The notes beneath the pieces are model-generated. The model made no database searches. It saw nothing but the letters and a program-made list of their open reading frames with translations, and was not told the DNA's origin. Shown here piece after piece: positions 4,999-11,556 of a stretch of 11,556 nucleotides of DNA. The stretch covers positions 1-11,556 of the forward strand of contig JAUPKO010000089.1 of the NCBI GenBank assembly GCA_030837395.1, read 5' to 3'. Every line of letters begins with the position of its first letter. Position 1 is the stretch's first letter. The translations under genes were made by a program, and so were the position numbers. Source of the stretch: Actinomycetota bacterium (GTDB lineage: Bacteria > Actinomycetota > Actinomycetes > S36-B12 > UBA10799).

Positions 4999-6690
4999 TC
5001 AGTGGCGGTCCTTGCGCACCTTCACCCGATTGCCCTGGATGCGGGTACGGGACAATGCCGCGATGACGTCCTTGGCGGCATCGGAGGGCACATCGACCGT
5101 GGTGAACCGCTGCGAGATCTCGATCGCCCCGACGTCCGAGCCCGACAGCCGGGTCTCGTTGGCGATCGCCCCCACCACGTCCTGCGGGCGCACGCCGGCA
5201 TCACGGCCGGCCGAGATGAACAGGCGGGTGGTGTCGACGCCGGGCTTGCCGCGAGGCTTGCCCTTGCCTTTGGGTTTGGCGCCGCGATCCGACCGGTCAC
5301 CACGCTCCCGCCGCGCCGGCGGGCCGCTGATGCTGGCATCCGGGATGTACTCCTCCCCGGCCTCTCCGACGGTGCTCACGTGCGCCATCTTGACGGCCGC
5401 CAACGCCACCACGTCGAGCGGAAACTCGTCGGTGAGGTTCCCCAACATACCCCGGTAGTCGTCGAGGTCGTCATCGAGGCAGGTCCGTGCCAGCGCGTCC
5501 CGGGTCGCCTCCAGTCGGCGGGCGCGAAGGTCGGCTGAAGTGGGGACCTTGGCGATCTCGATGCGCTGCTTGGTGCTGCGTTCGATCGCTGCGAGTTGCC
5601 GCTGTTCGCGCGGTTCGGCGATGGTGATCGCCACGCCGTCGCGGCCAGCACGACCCACCCGTCCGATGCGGTGCACGTAGGACTCCGGCGCGGCTGGCAC
5701 GTCGAAGTTGATCACGTGGGTGAGGTGGTCGACATCGAGTCCGCGCGCCGCCACATCCGTGGCGACCAGCAACTCGGCGTTGCCGTTGCGCAGCCGGCCC
5801 ATCACCCGATCGCGCTGAGCCTGATCCATTCCGCCGTGCAGACCCTCGGCGCGGTAGCCGCGCCCGTTGAGGGTCTCGGCCAATTGGTCGACCTCATCGC
5901 GGGTGCGACAGAACACCAGCGTGGCGGTGGGGGACTCGACATCCAGAATCCGGCCCAGTGCTGCCACCTTGTGGGCCCTGGCCACGATGTAGGCAGTCTG
6001 GCGCACCGCGGGACGGCCGTCGCCCGAGGCCACATCGCAGGGGATCTCGATGCGCTCCGGGTCGCGTAGGTGGGCCTTGGCGATCTTGAGGATCTTCTTC
6101 GGCATCGTGGCCGAGAACATCACCGTCTGGCGCTGCGCGGGAGCCGCCGACAGGATGGCATCGATGTCCTCGGCGAAACCCATGTCCAGCATCTCGTCGG
6201 CCTCATCGAGCACCACTGTGGCGACGTCGTCCAGGATCAACACCCGGCGGTTGAGCAAATCCAGCGCGCGGCCTGGTGTGGCGATCACCACGTCGACGCC
6301 GCGGCGCAGCGCGCTGATCTGTCGGATGATCGGGGCGCCGCCGTAGACCGGCAGCGTGCGGGTGCCGAAGGGTCGGCCGTACCGATGCACCGCCTGCGCC
6401 ACCTGCATACACAGCTCTCTGGTGGGCGCGAGCACCAGTGCGGTGGGCGCCGTGCCCTGGTGCTCTCGGCCGGATCGGGCCAGGATGGGCAAGGCGAAGG
6501 CGGCGGTCTTGCCGGTTCCGGTGGCGGCCTGGCACAACAGATCCCGCCCGGTGAGCATCGCGGGAATCGCCCGCTGCTGAATCGGCGTCGGGGCCTCGTA
6601 GCCAAGTTCGACCACCCCGGCCACCAGTTCGCCAGGAAGGCCCAGATCGCTGAAGTCTTTGTCGTCGGCAGTCACGCCAGCACGTCCCAT
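4999..6690 (-). CDS. DEAD-box ATP-dependent RNA helicase with DbpA-type RNA-binding domain
   Basis: A 563-aa helicase that unwinds or remodels RNA using ATP, likely in ribosome assembly or cold-related RNA handling. All core motifs are visible: Q motif (F13 through PTPIQQ at 34-39), motif I AATGTGKT (55-62), Ia PTREL (89-93), TPGR (138-141), motif II DEAD (162-165), SAT (193-195), TDVAARGLD (311-319) and motif VI HRIGRVGRAGR (340-350, Val where most have Thr). A linker rich in Arg, Lys and Gly (about 457-484) leads to a folded domain at 488-558 (TRLFISAGRDAGV onward) of the CsdA/DbpA RNA-binding family. This layout matches DeaD/CsdA-type proteins. The ATG at 6690 has no good ribosome site and abuts a perfect hairpin; a GTG five codons in (6675) is an alternative. 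It lies 68 bp downstream of the hybrid kinase gene on the same strand. Confidence 0.95.
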   Translation of the reverse strand: MGRAGVTADDKDFSDLGLPGELVAGVVELGYEAPTPIQQRAIPAMLTGRDLLCQAATGTGKTAAFALPILARSGREHQGTAPTALVLAPTRELCMQVAQAVHRYGRPFGTRTLPVYGGAPIIRQISALRRGVDVVIATPGRALDLLNRRVLILDDVATVVLDEADEMLDMGFAEDIDAILSAAPAQRQTVMFSATMPKKILKIAKAHLRDPERIEIPCDVASGDGRPAVRQTAYIVARAHKVAALGRILDVESPTATLVFCRTRDEVDQLAETLNGRGYRAEGLHGGMDQAQRDRVMGRLRNGNAELLVATDVAARGLDVDHLTHVINFDVPAAPESYVHRIGRVGRAGRDGVAITIAEPREQRQLAAIERSTKQRIEIAKVPTSADLRARRLEATRDALARTCLDDDLDDYRGMLGNLTDEFPLDVVALAAVKMAHVSTVGEAGEEYIPDASISGPPARRERGDRSDRGAKPKGKGKPRGKPGVDTTRLFISAGRDAGVRPQDVVGAIANETRLSGSDVGAIEISQRFTTVDVPSDAAKDVIAALSRTRIQGNRVKVRKDRH

Positions 6691-6691
6691 C

Positions 6692-6708
6692 CGCCACTCG
6701 GCGTGGCG
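6692..6708 (-). promoter_or_regulatory. Hairpin directly before the helicase start codon
   Basis: On the minus strand CGCCAC and GTGGCG form a perfect 6-bp stem around GCCGA, ending one base before the ATG at 6690 and covering the position where a ribosome site would lie. It could be a translational control element for the helicase or a terminator for the upstream kinase gene; the sequence does not decide between them. Confidence 0.45.
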
Positions 6709-6758
6709 TCATCATCACACCACGGCGACTCTGCCCAACCGCAGCGGGGGCCAGCCGG

Positions 6759-8969
6759 TCAGCTGGCGGCAGCGGGCAGCCAGCGATTCACGATGTCCGT
6801 CAAGCCGGCCCGATTGAACGGCTTGGACAAGAAGTCGTCCATGCCCGAGGCAAGACAGGCGTCCCGGTCCGAACCCATCACAGTTGCCGTCAGAGCGACG
6901 ATGGGCACCCGCGGCCAGCCTCGTTCGGCTTCGGTCCGCCGGATCAATTGTGCGGCCTGGTGTCCGTCCATGACCGGCATCTGCAGATCCATCAGCACCA
7001 GGGCGGGGTGCTCGTCCTGGTACCGCCGCACACCGGCGGATCCGTCCTCCGCGATCGCCACGGCGACCCCGAGTTTGCGAAGCATCGACTCCGCGACTCG
7101 CTGATTGATCACGTTGTCCTCGACCAGTAGGACCAGCGGTGGGTGCGCAGCCGTGACATCGCTCGCCGTGACGGACGGGCCGGGGGCCGTAACCGTCGGC
7201 GGCGGGGCCACGGGGGGCGACCCGCCGACCACGTCCCCGTCGGCCCCCACCTCGAGCGGAAGCCGTACGTTGAAGCAGGCGCCTGCTCCTGGGCTGCTTG
7301 TCACCGTGATGGTGCCACCCATCTGGTCCAGCAGTCGGCGGCAGATGGCCAGTCCGAGGCCAGTGCCGCCGTAGAGCCGGGTGGTGCTGGCATCGGCCTG
7401 GGTGAATGCGCTGAACAACTTCTCCTGCACCTCCGCAGGGATGCCAATGCCGGTGTCCTGCACAGCCAAGGCGAGGTCGTAGGTCTGCGGTGAAGCCATC
7501 GTTCCGCCGATCCGGAGCGTGACCGATCCGTGCGCGGTGAACTTCAGTGCGTTGCCCACCAGGTTGGTGATGATTTGGCGCAGCCTACGCGCATCTCCGA
7601 CCACACACGGCGGGACGTGAGGGTCCACCTCGATCCACAGGGCCAGCCCCTTGGATTCGACCCGCTCGCGCAGCAACTCAGCTGCCTCGGACAACTCGGC
7701 AGCGGGGTCGAAGGGGAAGTGGTCGATGTCCATGCGGCCGGCCTCGATTTTGGACAGATCCAGCACATCGTCGATGATCGACATCAAGGACAGCGCCGAC
7801 TTGCGGGCTAGTGCGACCTGCTGCCGCTGCTCCTCGGTGAGAGGGCTGTCCGCGACGAGTTCGAGCATGCCGAGGACTCCGTTCATGGGGGTGCGGATCT
7901 CGTGGCTCATGGTCGCCAGGAACTCGCTCTTGGCGCGGTTGGCCGCCTCGGCGCGTTCCTGGGCCAGCCGCTGCGCTGTGATGTCGATGTGAATTCCGAC
8001 CATCCGCAGTGGGTGACCGCCCTCGTCGCGCAATACGACCCCGGAGGCCAGGATCCACACGTAATGGCCATCCTTGTGGCGCATCCGGTGGAGGTTCTCG
8101 TACCGCGCGGTCTCCCCGGCGAGGTAGGCGCGCACCCGTTCGGCTGAGGCCTCCAGATCGTCTGGATGGGTGCGCTGCACCCACGCCTCGAAGGTGTCCG
8201 GCACCTCGTCCGGTTCATAGCCGATCAGGGCCTTCCAGCGGTCTGAGAAGAACACCTCGTCGGCTGCCACATCCCAATCCCACAAACCTGCGTGGCTGCC
8301 CTCCAATGCCAGATGCAGCCGCTGTTGTTCCAGCATCAGTTGGTCGACCTGGGCCTCAATAAGGCTGCGGTCGGCCCGGTTCTGCAGCATCGCGCCCACT
8401 TGTTGGGCGAACAGCGTGAACGACTGCATCGCACCGGGGTCCAAACCTGGGTGGAAATCTCCCCGGCCGGTCTGGCTGCCGGCCAGGGCGTAGCCGAAGG
8501 TGCGCCCTGCGGGTCCGATGCAGGCGGCCACGGCCAGTTGGCGCAGTCCAAGCCGGGCCAGGGCGGCATCCTCCGGCGACGACCACAGCGCAGCCTTTCG
8601 CCGACGGAACTCACCTGTGGCTAACAGGTACCGGAGGTCATCGGTGGCAAGTGCAGTGGGCTCAATTCCGGCCGCGGCCGCCACCTGCGTTGCCAGGTCG
8701 CCGTCCTCGCCGGTGAGCCACACCATGCCCCACTGCACTTGGAAGATCTCGCAGATCGCCTCAGCGGTGAGGTCCGCGAACTGCTCAGCTGCCGAGACAG
8801 TCACTGCCTGCGTGTTGTAGCGGTGGATACCCTCGAAGCGTTCGAGCTCGTGATCCAACCTGGCCCGGGTGTCGTGCAGTTGCTGTTGGACTAGTGATAG
8901 CCGGGCGACTTGGGCGGATAAGCTCCGCACCTGCGCGCGTAAGTCGGCAGCATCATCGTTGTCCACCAT
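6759..8969 (-). CDS. Soluble hybrid histidine kinase (GAF-PAS-HisKA-HATPase-REC)
   Basis: A 736-aa cytoplasmic hybrid sensor kinase with no membrane segment. Order: N-terminal coiled coil (about 8-48), GAF-like domain (about 55-198), coiled coil (200-221), PAS plus PAC (about 222-335, with LWDWDVAADEVFFSDRWKALIGY), and HisKA with the phosphorylated His356 in SHEIRTP. The ATPase domain has an N box (N469, N473), DTGIGI (505-510) and GGTGLGLAI (534-542). A Pro-rich linker (about 584-600) leads to a receiver with E617/D618, phospho-acceptor Asp661, Thr694 and Lys716. All catalytic residues are present. Phosphate should pass from His356 to Asp661 and then to a separate Hpt protein, none of which is encoded nearby. 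The start is the ATG at 8969 (GGA seven bases upstream); a TTG at 9008, which overlaps the FIST stop as TTGA, would add 13 residues and cannot be excluded. It is co-directional with FIST upstream, 35 bp away or overlapping. Confidence 0.93.
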   Translation of the reverse strand: MVDNDDAADLRAQVRSLSAQVARLSLVQQQLHDTRARLDHELERFEGIHRYNTQAVTVSAAEQFADLTAEAICEIFQVQWGMVWLTGEDGDLATQVAAAAGIEPTALATDDLRYLLATGEFRRRKAALWSSPEDAALARLGLRQLAVAACIGPAGRTFGYALAGSQTGRGDFHPGLDPGAMQSFTLFAQQVGAMLQNRADRSLIEAQVDQLMLEQQRLHLALEGSHAGLWDWDVAADEVFFSDRWKALIGYEPDEVPDTFEAWVQRTHPDDLEASAERVRAYLAGETARYENLHRMRHKDGHYVWILASGVVLRDEGGHPLRMVGIHIDITAQRLAQERAEAANRAKSEFLATMSHEIRTPMNGVLGMLELVADSPLTEEQRQQVALARKSALSLMSIIDDVLDLSKIEAGRMDIDHFPFDPAAELSEAAELLRERVESKGLALWIEVDPHVPPCVVGDARRLRQIITNLVGNALKFTAHGSVTLRIGGTMASPQTYDLALAVQDTGIGIPAEVQEKLFSAFTQADASTTRLYGGTGLGLAICRRLLDQMGGTITVTSSPGAGACFNVRLPLEVGADGDVVGGSPPVAPPPTVTAPGPSVTASDVTAAHPPLVLLVEDNVINQRVAESMLRKLGVAVAIAEDGSAGVRRYQDEHPALVLMDLQMPVMDGHQAAQLIRRTEAERGWPRVPIVALTATVMGSDRDACLASGMDDFLSKPFNRAGLTDIVNRWLPAAAS

Positions 8970-9004
8970 GGCAGGTCCGGCGCGGTGCGAAAGTGCGAGG
9001 AGGG

Positions 9005-10219
9005 TCAAGCCGACACGTCGGCCGCGGCCGACCGCACGAGAGCGTAGATCGCCGTCGTGTAGTTGTGGTAGGTGTTGGCCCCGCCGAGCCGGGCGAATTC
9101 GCCGAAGCCGTAGATTCCCAGCCAGGGCGGCACCACGCCGTCGGGGCTGAGCGGGTACTGCATTCGACTCACGAGTTCCTCCTTCATCACGCGGTCGAAC
9201 ATGAATCGCCCGCGCGCCAGGCAGTCCGCGTGGAACACGGCGACGATGTCGCGGTCGGCGGCTTCGGCGGCCATCCGTTCCATCATGCGGTCCATATCGC
9301 TGAAGATTCGCTCCTCATCGCGGACGGTGAGCCAGAGCTTGGTGCCCTCCGGGCAGGTCGTGGCGTAGTGCATGGTGCCGTCGTCATCGCGTTTGGTCAC
9401 GACCCGCAGGATGTGCGGGTTGCCGTACTCCGCGGCGAGATCCGTTGCCAGCGCCTCGGCCAGTGCCCCAACCGGGATCGTGTCGCCGCAGGTGGCGGTC
9501 ACCGGCATGGCGAGGCGTTCGGTGTAAGTGGTCCAGGCGGGCTGGCCGTCGAGTTCGATGATGCGATTGCCCTCGGAGCGGGTGACGGTCATCGGCTCAC
9601 CCACGGCCAGGAATCCGTGGGTCGCCTGGGTGATCACGTCGAGGGTGGGATCGGCGAATCCGACCGCCCAGGCGGCGTGCTGGTAGACCTGGGAGTCGAC
9701 GATCTGGTAACTGGCGATGCCCTTCATATTGTCGGCCGAGGTGGCGCCGAAAATCGTCACCTCGGGTCCGAACACCGACTCCAGGCCGGCGATGCACTGA
9801 TCATCGTCGATGTCGATCCCAGAGGCGAGGAACAGCACCATCGTGATGCCCGGGTTGGCCTCGCGCAGCAGGGTGCCGAGTTCGGCGGCCTTGTCGAACG
9901 AGTTGGTTCCGTAGATGTCGTCGACCGCAGCCACCGCGACCTCGTCGGCGCCGCGGACGGTCATCACCGCCACGTCGTGCATCGATTCGCTCACCCCCTC
10001 GCGGCCCACCACACCGCAACAGGAGGAGCCCACGATGCGGGCGCTAGGTGCCATCCTGCGGGCCTCGTCTGCCAAGGCCTGGTAATCGTGTCCGAGGGAG
10101 GCGTGCACGATCACCACGTCGCAGTCTGTGTCGCCTTCTCCCAGGGAGGCCTCCAGGCATTCGGCCATGGCCCTGCGGGAGTTGACCATTCGGGCACTTG
10201 CTGAGGCGAATTCCAACAT
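9005..10219 (-). CDS. FIST-domain sensory protein (FIST_N + FIST_C, NosP-like)
   Basis: A 404-aa cytoplasmic protein made of a FIST N domain (about 30-225) and FIST C domain (about 230-395). Supporting motifs are GSSCCGVVGREGVSE (65-79), at the position of the family's G-C-S-T-x-G-E loop; the hydrophobic strand TMVLFLASGID (126-136); VFHADCLARGRF (328-339); and the C-terminal LGIYGFGEFARLGG followed by TYHNYT (367-388). FIST proteins are ligand-sensing partners of signal transduction proteins; in proteobacteria the NosP subgroup binds haem and nitric oxide and controls a co-cistronic kinase. Which ligand this one binds is not readable. The ATG at 10219 is chosen because AGGAGAGGG sits at ribosome-site distance; an in-frame extension to 10396 would cross the divergent promoter region and overlap the acyltransferase gene. 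It is the upstream member of the pair with the hybrid kinase. Confidence 0.92.
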   Translation of the reverse strand: MLEFASASARMVNSRRAMAECLEASLGEGDTDCDVVIVHASLGHDYQALADEARRMAPSARIVGSSCCGVVGREGVSESMHDVAVMTVRGADEVAVAAVDDIYGTNSFDKAAELGTLLREANPGITMVLFLASGIDIDDDQCIAGLESVFGPEVTIFGATSADNMKGIASYQIVDSQVYQHAAWAVGFADPTLDVITQATHGFLAVGEPMTVTRSEGNRIIELDGQPAWTTYTERLAMPVTATCGDTIPVGALAEALATDLAAEYGNPHILRVVTKRDDDGTMHYATTCPEGTKLWLTVRDEERIFSDMDRMMERMAAEAADRDIVAVFHADCLARGRFMFDRVMKEELVSRMQYPLSPDGVVPPWLGIYGFGEFARLGGANTYHNYTTAIYALVRSAAADVSA

Positions 10220-10250
10220 GAGGCACCCTCTCCTGACGCGGCTCAGGGTG

Positions 10251-10256
10251 ATCCTA
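10251..10256 (-). promoter_or_regulatory. -10 element for the FIST-kinase transcript
   Basis: On the minus strand this reads TAGGAT, fitting TAnnnT, 31 bp before the FIST ATG; transcription would start near 10244 and include the AGGAGAGGG ribosome site. No clear -35 is visible. Confidence 0.42.
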
Positions 10257-10312
10257 CCGCCGGAGTCATCGGATGCCGCCGCGAGCGGCGAGTCGAGGGA
10301 GGGCGGCCCGGG

Positions 10313-10318
10313 TATCCT
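10313..10318 (+). promoter_or_regulatory. -10 element for the acyltransferase gene
   Basis: TATCCT fits TAnnnT closely and lies 28 bp before the GTG start; transcription would begin around 10325, with GAGGAG in the short leader. The two divergent -10 elements in this 127-bp region are about 57 bp apart. Confidence 0.5.
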
Positions 10319-10346
10319 GGACCGTGATGCGAGCCGAGGAGCCCAC

Positions 10347-11525
10347 GTGACGACGACCGGGCAGGTCTCAGGGGCGACCTTGGCAGGGGCGTTCAACCCC
10401 CGGGAGAACGCGCTGAACCTGCTGCGTCTCGTGCTGGCCGCGGCGGTGATCTTCGGCCATGCCGCACTGCTCGGGGGCTACCAGTTGCCGCGGCCGCTGA
10501 TGCTCGCGGTGAGCGAACTCGCGGTGGACGGCTTCTTTGCCATCAGCGGCTTCCTCATCACCCGTAGTTGGCTGGGTTACCCGGTGTGGTCCAGGTACGT
10601 GTGGCACCGGGGGCTGCGGATCCTGCCTGGATTCTGGGTCTGCCTGCTGGTCACGGCGCTGGTGCTCGCACCGTTGGGGTTGCTGTTGCGGGGCCAGTCG
10701 TTGGCCGGCTATTGGACCGCAGCCGACGGTCCCCTCGGCTACGTGTGGCGCAACGCCCTGCTGTGGATCACCCAGCCTGGCATCGCTGGATCACCTGATT
10801 GGTCCGGGTATCCGGGCAGTTGGAACGGCTCGCTGTGGAGCCTCTACTGGGAGTTCCTGTGCTACCTCGGGGTGGGTGTGCTGGGCACCCTCGGCGTGCT
10901 GCGTCGGCGGCGGTCGTTGGTGCTGGCAGCTTTCGTGGTCGTGTGGCTGGTCACGGCGTTCAAGAACCTCGTGCCAGGGGCGCAGGAGGACTATTTCGGC
11001 AGCTTCAACGGCCAGGTGATCCCGCGCCTGTCGCTGATGTTCCTGGCCGGGTGTGTGCTGTTCCTGTACGCCGAGAAGGTGCCGATGGACGGCCTACTCG
11101 CGGCGGGCGCCGGCCTGATGGTGCTGGCAGGGCTGGTGTCCGGGTGGGACCTGCGGCTGCTCGGCGGGCTGCCGCTGGCGTACCTGCTGCTGTGGCTGGC
11201 GTGTCGGCTGCCCTTTCGCTGGGGGCTGCGCACCGACATTTCGTATGGGGTCTACATCTACGCCTTCCCGATCCAGCAGGTGCTCTTCGCCGCCGGGCTG
11301 GCCACGGTGGGTTGGTTGGGCTACGCACTGCTCGCCACGGTGCTGACGGTGCCGCTCGCGTACGCCAGTTGGCTGGTCGTGGAGCACCCCGCGATGAGCC
11401 TGAAGCCACGAGGCCCGGGGGCGGCCGGGTCGATCGAGGATGCCCGACCTCGGCCGGGCGTGGCGATTGCTTTCGTCGCTTTCGGTCTGTTCGCGGTGCT
11501 GGGGCTGATCGCCCCCGGGGGCTGA
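10347..11525 (+). CDS. Membrane acyltransferase, acyltransferase 3 (OafA/YrhL-like) family
   Basis: A 392-aa polytopic membrane protein with about ten hydrophobic segments. Landmarks of acyltransferase 3 are present: RLVLAAAVIFGHAAL with the conserved Arg27 and the catalytic-type His38 in TM1; VDGFFAISGFLIT (60-72) in TM2; the RYVWHRGLRILPGFW loop (83-97); and SLWSLYWEFLCY (162-173) with its W-x-E. The family moves acyl groups, usually acetyl, from a cytoplasmic donor to an extracytoplasmic sugar, peptidoglycan or antibiotic acceptor; the acceptor here is unknown. The C-terminus ends in a further hydrophobic helix (about 371-389) after a Pro/Arg/Gly-rich stretch. The GTG at 10347 is chosen for GAGGAG five bases upstream and a -10 at 10313; the in-frame extension upstream to 10128 lies within the opposite-strand FIST gene. 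No glycan biosynthesis genes are in view to hint at the substrate. Confidence 0.9.
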   Translation: MTTTGQVSGATLAGAFNPRENALNLLRLVLAAAVIFGHAALLGGYQLPRPLMLAVSELAVDGFFAISGFLITRSWLGYPVWSRYVWHRGLRILPGFWVCLLVTALVLAPLGLLLRGQSLAGYWTAADGPLGYVWRNALLWITQPGIAGSPDWSGYPGSWNGSLWSLYWEFLCYLGVGVLGTLGVLRRRRSLVLAAFVVVWLVTAFKNLVPGAQEDYFGSFNGQVIPRLSLMFLAGCVLFLYAEKVPMDGLLAAGAGLMVLAGLVSGWDLRLLGGLPLAYLLLWLACRLPFRWGLRTDISYGVYIYAFPIQQVLFAAGLATVGWLGYALLATVLTVPLAYASWLVVEHPAMSLKPRGPGAAGSIEDARPRPGVAIAFVAFGLFAVLGLIAPGG

Positions 11526-11539
11526 CGCAACGCGGGGCG

Positions 11540-11553
11540 GCCGGTCACCCGGC
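11540..11553 (+). terminator. Candidate terminator hairpin after the acyltransferase gene
   Basis: GCCGG-TCAC-CCGGC forms a perfect 5-bp stem with a four-base loop, starting 14 bases after the TGA stop. A perfect 12-bp palindrome, GCCCCCGGGGGC, also covers the last codons (11511-11522). Either could end transcription; there is no T-tract and the window stops directly after. Confidence 0.4.
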
Positions 11554-11556
11554 AGG

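Noticed and set aside
6691..6758. A small RNA gene between the kinase and helicase
   Set aside because: Only one hairpin is present, no separate promoter is visible, and the gap is 68 bp; a leader or terminator explains it more simply.
6070..7104. Plus-strand open frame of 344 codons across the helicase and kinase genes
   Set aside because: It spans the gap between two real minus-strand genes, has no domain and no ribosome site.
8894..10204. Long plus-strand open frame of 436 codons opposite the FIST gene and the kinase N-terminus
   Set aside because: It is a shadow of high-GC codon use: the translation is a His/Gly/Val-rich mixture with no recognisable domain, while the opposite strand encodes a clear FIST protein with a good ribosome site.
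10220..10396. N-terminal extension of the FIST protein by 59 residues
   Set aside because: The extension is Pro/Arg/Ser-rich, crosses two divergent -10 elements and overlaps the acyltransferase start; the ATG at 10219 has a strong ribosome site.
1..11556. Mobile element, prophage, toxin-antitoxin or defence island
   Set aside because: No transposase, integrase, terminal repeats, phage or restriction genes are seen, and composition is even across the window.

Overview
The window is high-GC DNA whose genes look like those of an actinomycete (Actinomycetota). The support for this is strongly G/C-biased third codon positions throughout, GTG/TTG start candidates, TAnnnT-type -10 elements placed where mRNA would be leaderless, an RDD-family protein with an N-terminal helical extension, and short GC-rich hairpins without T-tracts at gene ends. 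I cannot name a genus. There is no rRNA, tRNA, insertion sequence, CRISPR array or integrase, and the gene density is that of ordinary chromosome.

Layout. Positions 1-3176 hold four minus-strand genes. Read in the direction of transcription they are a small amino-acid-sensing-type ACT domain protein (3176-2793), a thiolase/acetyl-CoA C-acetyltransferase (2713-1523), an MFS exporter-type permease (1468-233), and the first 56 codons of a small protein cut by the window edge (169-2). A structured 105-bp divergent control region (3177-3281) separates them from a plus-strand lipoprotein gene. The mature lipoprotein is almost entirely low-complexity Thr/Glu/Pro followed by a Gln/Asn/Asp repeat tail (3297-3632), and the gene ends in a strong hairpin. 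A plus-strand RDD-family membrane protein follows (3763-4971); its N-terminal half is eight tandem 16-residue repeats.

From 4999 to 10219 come three more minus-strand genes. In the direction of transcription they are a FIST-domain sensor (10219-9005), a soluble GAF-PAS hybrid histidine kinase with a receiver domain (8969 or 9008 to 6759), and a DEAD-box RNA helicase with a DbpA-type RNA-binding tail (6690-4999). The helicase gene converges on the RDD gene over 27 bp. A divergent promoter region (10220-10346) separates the FIST gene from a plus-strand membrane acyltransferase of the OafA type (10347-11525).

Working together: the FIST gene and the hybrid kinase are adjacent and probably translationally coupled. 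This resembles the proteobacterial NosP/NahK arrangement, in which a FIST protein senses a small ligand (nitric oxide through haem) and controls a co-cistronic kinase. It is the best candidate in the window for a little-described system in this lineage. No Hpt protein or output regulator lies in the window, so the phosphorelay would have to be completed elsewhere. The second point of interest is the 3177-3281 control region, where two nearly identical GC palindromes sit in inverted orientation and one of them masks a Shine-Dalgarno sequence. The third is the pair of unusual envelope proteins next to it.
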